Assembly (NCBI RefSeq): GCF_026151205.1
Contig: NC_087077.1
Span: 15,102,983-15,166,982, forward strand
Source of the DNA: Bolinopsis microptera
Taxonomy: Eukaryota > Ctenophora > Tentaculata > Lobata > Bolinopsidae
DNA length: 64,000 nucleotides
Direction: 5' to 3'
The notes beneath the pieces are model-generated. The model saw only the letters and a program-made list of their open reading frames with translations, did not search any database and was not told the origin of the DNA. Below are positions 59,212 through 64,000 of this stretch, piece by piece (the first letter of the stretch is position 1; the number at the start of each line of letters is the position of its first letter). Position numbers and translations under genes: made by a program.

Positions 59212-60390
59212 TGTAGATAAAGTTCATAGTTGCGCCATGAAGTTGGGCCATTGAGTCTTTAGGTGAGAGTAGTGTTAAACTTTGTGCATTTTGTATTTCT
59301 GCTTTTATATTTAATGATGAATTCATTATTGAGTATCGGTTCTGATGGGAGATATTTTATAAGTTTGTATGATACTTTGATAATTTTAGTCTTCTTTGAG
59401 CTTCTATCACTGATCATCGCAAAATTGGCAGGGTTTAACTTAATTTTAAGATTTATTTAATATGTTTATATTTCGATCTTTTTACCATCTTTTCCTGTTT
59501 TATTCTCTAACAGAAACATCTTCTATTCAAGATATATTTCTTATAGTTTTTGCTTGTCCAAATTTAATTTCATAAACCTTTTATAAAATCGAATCTTTCA
59601 TTTGTTCAAATTATTCTGCAAAACATTCAGGCAATTATTAAACTTCCTTGAAGGATCAAAATTATTTGAGTACTGATATTTTGAGCATCCTGAGACTACT
59701 TGCGGCATTCGTTAACCACTAATTTAAAGTGTTTCTTGGTATTCAATTGTCAGGGAAATTATTTGTCTGGGAAATTATTTGATTGAACAACCACGTTCCA
59801 CACAAAGTGAAATTGTTTGTATATATAAGTACTTAAGTAGTCTTATAGTGTTTCCATAAAGTAGGATAGTATAAACATCCTCGAAATTATAAAGTGAATG
59901 TCTTCGTTAGGAATACTGGCCCTTATGGTACCAGCGACAAAGTAGTCAGTGCTAGACAGGAAAGTCAGTACAAATGTTTTTGAAAATTACTAAATTATGA
60001 TTTTGTGACATCATCTTACGTAGCATTCGTCAGCACATTAACAAACAAAAAATACCGGAATTTATAAAAGACAAAAAATAACGATACATGAATTAAAAAG
60101 CACCTCGATTGTGCCATTTATAGTAAACTGACTAAGTGGTTACTGGACAAAATTCAGCCAAAACTGTGAAATCCCGGTACAGGAAATTTCATCTTCATAA
60201 CTTGGAAATGTAATATCCGGATTGGAACATTGTGTATTGGTCGCATAATTGTGATGTTTCTGATCAGAATTTATAATGAGTCTATGTAATGCGAGTCGCG
60301 ACAAAAGAAAAATTCTCGTTTTAGGAATTCGTAACGTTTCAATGTCACTACATCATATTCATGTTCTATTTCTCAAATTATTTATTATAC
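59212..60390. other. Intergenic between convergent SLC34 and GPCR-C
   Basis: 3'UTRs of both genes presumably lie here. No other gene seen. Confidence 0.4.
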
Positions 60391-63300
60391 TTATATATTA
60401 GTGTTTATAGTAACGAAATCGGTCTCTTTGATTTGAATAGGTATGGCAACACAAATTGGTTGCAATGGCATTATTTGAATCTCCGTAAAAGGCGGGAGAA
60501 GGGGGGAGAAGTTTTCTAATCTAGGAGGATTATCTTCATCGGTTCGGAAATTAGTCACAGTATCTTGAGAGAAAAGTATACTCTGTGAAGACATGGCTTC
60601 TTGTGAAAAATCTGTCACTAAATTTTGATCTTTGATGAACGTTCTTTCCGTAGGAGGGACAAAAGAGGCGGCATTATTGTTTACATTGAAAAATATAACA
60701 TGATCCTTTGATGGAGTATTGTTGTTGTCCCTCGGAGTAATGTTTTGTGGTATTACACTTAAACTTTCTGATAAATGAGCTGTTGTAGCAGGTGTGGTTA
60801 CAGATTGCGGCACTTCTGATTCTTGCTCCAGGCGGTAAAATGATATCGGCTGAATGGTGAGCGAATTCAACGAACTTATTTTTTTGGGGGAGGTATGATC
60901 CACGACCTCTGGCGCAGGTCGGATCCTCTCCGTGGTCACAAAATTTTTCTCCATAACCTTGGTTTTACCTTGGCTAAGCTCTTTCATTGTGTTTGACCAA
61001 GTCAAGCTTCTCTTGAATAGTTTGTGAGCTGAGTTCATCCGGCTAATGACTTTTGTAACGAAAGATAGTTGTCCGTGACGTGCACTTTCACTTACTTCCA
61101 ATGTCTGTACAACTGCTACATTTTCCTCCACCTTGTCTATGATCGTTGCTGTTTTCCTTTCAGCTTTGATCATCGTTCCTCCAGACTGCACTGCAACCAA
61201 CTTCCGCGCTTTGAGTTGCATGCTGTTTGCAGTGGATGGGTTCTTTTTCAAGATACGGAAGTACAGGAGAATTGGATTAACTGCGGCGTTGAAGTATGCT
61301 CCAAGAGGGTAGCTGGTAAACAGATGATTCTTGAAAGCTGAGTCCATTTGGAGGGGAGGTAATATTTTGAGCAGGCTGAGCATCGTACTCGTTATAACAA
61401 AGTGCCAGATTGCATAGCTGAAATATTGAGAGTTAGGGGCGAACAAGGTGATGCCGATTATTATTAGATTAATAAATGTATCACTATCAGGTATCTCCAT
61501 ACGATTTAAAATGAGAATTCAATGAAACCAGTCGAACAATTTAATGTGTAATTTTGACCGATTGCTAAATCAAATGCAATTTTAAAAGACTATATATAAT
61601 AAAAATCTAAATATAATAAAAAGCTGCCAAAATTCTAGTTTACCTGAAAATATGGAATATGGTAACCAGGGTTACAGTCGTCGCGGCGTAAGAAACTTTG
61701 GATGTTTTCCTATTCCTCCGGTAGTCTTTCCTCTTGATAGAGTGAAGTTTTCGTATCACTGTAAACGCAAACCTGAACAAATGTTGTTCGAGATCGCTTG
61801 TCATTTGGCGGCGAATCGTAAAACTTCGATCTCATCATCATGTTCTTGATACTTTATTTGTGTTTTATTACTCCTAAATGGTTATATCCAACTTCGTAAG
61901 TTGATGACCTACAAACCCACTCGACTGGCTTCGTCTCGTCGCCAGGTATAATATTTGAAACAAATATTTGCTCAGTTTATAGCATTAAGTCTATCAGTAA
62001 ATTGCTGCTATAATCCGTAAAATCTAACTTACATGATGGTTAGTAGAAGGGGTAAAACTATGGGCAGAATCACGTACACCATGTAGAGAAATAAATAGAG
62101 ACCTCTCTCTTTTTGTCGTACTCCCAACTGAGATTTATAGTTATTATATAAGTTGAGAGATATTTACAAGCTTCGATGATGGCGGTGAACTCTGTTTGAT
62201 ATACAGTGCAATAATCAGGAAGCTTGAATGATCTTTCCTCTAGGGTAGTGTTTTTATTGTCAGTGGTGATGCGATATAGCCAGCCTCGCTACCTGAGTCT
62301 GTGCGTGACCCGTCTGTGTAGCAGGTGATAGTCTCACTGGTGATATTGTCGATGGTGTTTTGAAGTGAATCTCTATATTCAATGTTGTCAGCTCCAGGAG
62401 TTGTGACGGTGAAGTGCCGTCCCAGCATCATGGTTGGTGTTGTTAGGTCTCTCGTTGCTCTAGGTAGGATAATGAGATCTGCCATGAATTGTTTGTTGAT
62501 AGTGGTATGATTTTTGATAGTTCAATGTTGTCAGCTCCAGGAGAAACTTGGCAAGTTGTCCAGACACAGAAGAGATCTTGGTTGAATTTTAAATTTGTGA
62601 CGCGTGGGATCAATTTAGCATGACAATGATTGATGATTAATAATCATTGACTATATCTAAACCGTTTGACGGATCACGCGAAATCGTAGGCGGGGAAGTA
62701 GTTTATTAATTATTTAGTTCAAGCAGTTTATCTAGATTAGTTATTGACAGGGGTGAGACACAATATTGTCTGGGTAGTCGCCTTAAAAGGTGAATGTCTG
62801 GCGAGGTTAATTAATGGTTATCAGATTGCAATCTGAAGTTCAGAGTTTGACAGTTATATTATGTTATATTATGTTATATTATGTTATATAGCGAATTGTC
62901 GAACTTATATCATGGATATTATAGGTAAATACTACACGCTTATAAAATCAACTCTCCCGGTATTGTGAATTATACTAGAGAATATTTTGTAGATCGTAAA
63001 ATTAATCTTAAATTGTTGATAGGTATTTAGTATTTAAATACACGTGGCGAGACTAAACATCTTACGGCGACTTAACTTGAACTCCAATCATATGATAAGA
63101 ATTTTGACAGAATTAACTACTAAATTATGCAAATAAATTGCGCTGACGGGTTACATGTGAAATGATTTATTTGGTTCCAAGATAAAACTCACCATAGAGA
63201 AGTCCCAAGTACAGAGGGAAATGAACTTGTGCTGAAAAGTGTACAACTTTCCATTAGCAAAGGGAGAGCAGGAAGCGAGAAGGGAGCAGGTCCACAGAGC

Positions 63301-63438
63301 CATGATAACAACCCGATATCTCCTGATGTTGATCCACGTCCTATGTATCCGCGGGTAGACAATCGTCAACCATCTGAAGTGATGTTGTTGGTAGATTTGT
63401 TTACTTCTGTTCGTCATGGTAATCGTAATGGTAGAATA
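60391..63438 (-). CDS. GPCR-C: class A GPCR, 3' exons (5' end outside the window)
   Basis: Four exons join in phase on the minus strand: 63193-63438, 62033-62127, 61644-61772 and 60391-61483. The first visible exon gives the end of TM3/ICL2 and TM4 (VVIMALWTCSLLASCSPF) and an ECL2 with a cysteine (SLCTWDFSM). The second gives TM5 (LYMVYVILPIVLPLLLTI, with the usual proline). The third gives a basic ICL3 (RKLHSIKRKDYRRNRK) leading into TM6. The last has TM7 with FNAAVNPILLYF (NPxxxY) and a very long cytoplasmic tail (about 260 residues) rich in Ser/Thr and Pro. TM1-TM3 lie beyond the window. Unlike GPCR-A and GPCR-B it is split by introns, so it belongs to a different subfamily. Ligand unknown. 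Confidence 0.75.
62150..62485 (-). pseudogene. LINE RNase H domain fragment in a GPCR-C intron
   Basis: Minus-strand translation shows TITCYTDGSRTDSGSEAGYI, the RNase H first-strand motif with catalytic Asp. After a small frameshift near 62245 it continues SFKLPDYCTVYQTEFTAI with the second catalytic residue (Glu), as in LINE-encoded RNase H (I/Jockey-type elements). About 110 residues only. It lies in the intron between exons 63193-63438 and 62033-62127, in the same orientation as GPCR-C. The phrase TCCTGGAGCTGACAACATTG is repeated at about 62391 and 62523, so the fragment is rearranged. Confidence 0.7.
62858..62890 (+). repeat. TTATATTATG short tandem repeat
   Basis: About four copies of a 10-bp unit. 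In a GPCR-C intron. Confidence 0.8.
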
Positions 63439-63465
63439 CTTAGGGTTAGTCTTTCAATCGGATTG

Positions 63466-63957
63466 GTAGAACAAGTTTATAGAACAAGTTTATAGAACAA
63501 GTTTATAGAACAAGTTTACAACAAGTTTATAGAACAAGTTTATAGAACAAGTTTATAGAACAAGTTTATAGAACAAGTTTATAGAACAAGGTTATAGAAC
63601 AAGTTTACAGAACAAGTTTATAGAACAAGGTTATAACAAGTTTACAAAACAAGTTTATAGAACAAGTTTATAACAAGTTTATAGAACAAGGTTGTAGAAC
63701 AAGTTTATAGAACAAGGTTGTAGAACTTGTTTATAGAACAAGTTTATAGATTAAGTTTATAGAACAAGTTTATAGAACAAGTTTATATAAAAATTTTATA
63801 GCAAGTTTATAGAACACGTTTATAACAAGTTTATAGAACAAGTTTATAGAACAAGTTTATAGAACAAGTTTATAGAACAAGTTCACAACAAGTTTATAGA
63901 ACAAGTTTATAGAACAAGTTCACAACAAGTTTATAGAACAAGTTTATAACAAGTTTA
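63466..63957 (-). repeat. 13-bp tandem array next to a GPCR-C splice acceptor
   Basis: Units on the gene's strand read ATAAACTTGTTCT, with truncated ATAAACTTGTT and GTGAACTTGTT variants mixed in; roughly 38 copies. It ends 28 bp upstream of the acceptor at 63439. It is pyrimidine-containing on the transcribed strand. Confidence 0.92.
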
Positions 63958-64000
63958 TTAAATTGTATAAATACAATTAAATATAATGTTTGATAAACAC

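Overview
This is an AT-rich nuclear genomic window from an invertebrate metazoan. The evidence is split genes with GT-AG introns (plus one GC-AG intron), an ionotropic glutamate receptor, rhodopsin-class GPCRs, an SLC34 sodium/phosphate cotransporter, a CAP-domain gene, metazoan LINE and Penelope-like retroelements, many short DNA transposons with target-site duplications, and dense micro- and minisatellites. The phylum cannot be fixed from sequence alone; an early-branching animal such as a cnidarian is a guess.

Layout. 1-8.3 kb is mobile-element territory: a 9-bp-TSD MITE with TTAGGG-like filler (343-741), a broken APE/RT LINE (2162-5271), a mariner-type TIR element (5349-6115), a 40-bp AT satellite, an octamer minisatellite and a GC-rich hAT-type MITE (7887-8251). 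8.9-16.1 kb holds two tandemly duplicated class A GPCRs, the first frameshifted and the second intact. 17.6-20.3 kb is a single-exon iGluR on the minus strand. 21.7-22.5 kb is a 48-bp satellite. 26.5-27.9 kb is a four-exon CAP-domain (GAPR-1-like) gene set among three tandem arrays. 28-35 kb is mostly gene-poor, with a TTAA-flanked MITE, a TA-flanked MITE and dispersed repeats. 35.8-40.1 kb is a large nested inverted repeat with very GC-rich GAA-triloop hairpins. 40.4-42.8 kb is a Penelope-like element (RT plus GIY-YIG) whose C-terminus was broken by a 16-bp tandem duplication. 47.3-59.2 kb is a 14-exon SLC34 gene I could assemble end to end (573 codons, every splice phase compatible). 60.4-63.4 kb is the 3' part of a third, multi-exon GPCR on the minus strand, convergent with SLC34 and carrying a LINE RNase H fragment in an intron.

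The most striking signal is a recurring association between tandem arrays and 3' splice sites. In SLC34, the last intron bases plus the first 31 bases of exon 10 are repeated about 37 times in 68-bp units, each with its own CAG|GTATCT junction; the 5' splice site of the same exon is also duplicated. In the CAP gene, a 34-bp unit carrying a perfect TACTAAC branch motif and a CCAG|GT acceptor is repeated about ten times, ending exactly at exon 3. A long (CTAA)n tract, which is a branch-motif run, ends just before the acceptor-like site ahead of CAP exon 1, and a 13-bp pyrimidine-rich array lies just upstream of the first visible GPCR-C exon. This is consistent with AGGT-containing tandem duplication generating and homogenising redundant splice sites, and it is testable with RNA data.
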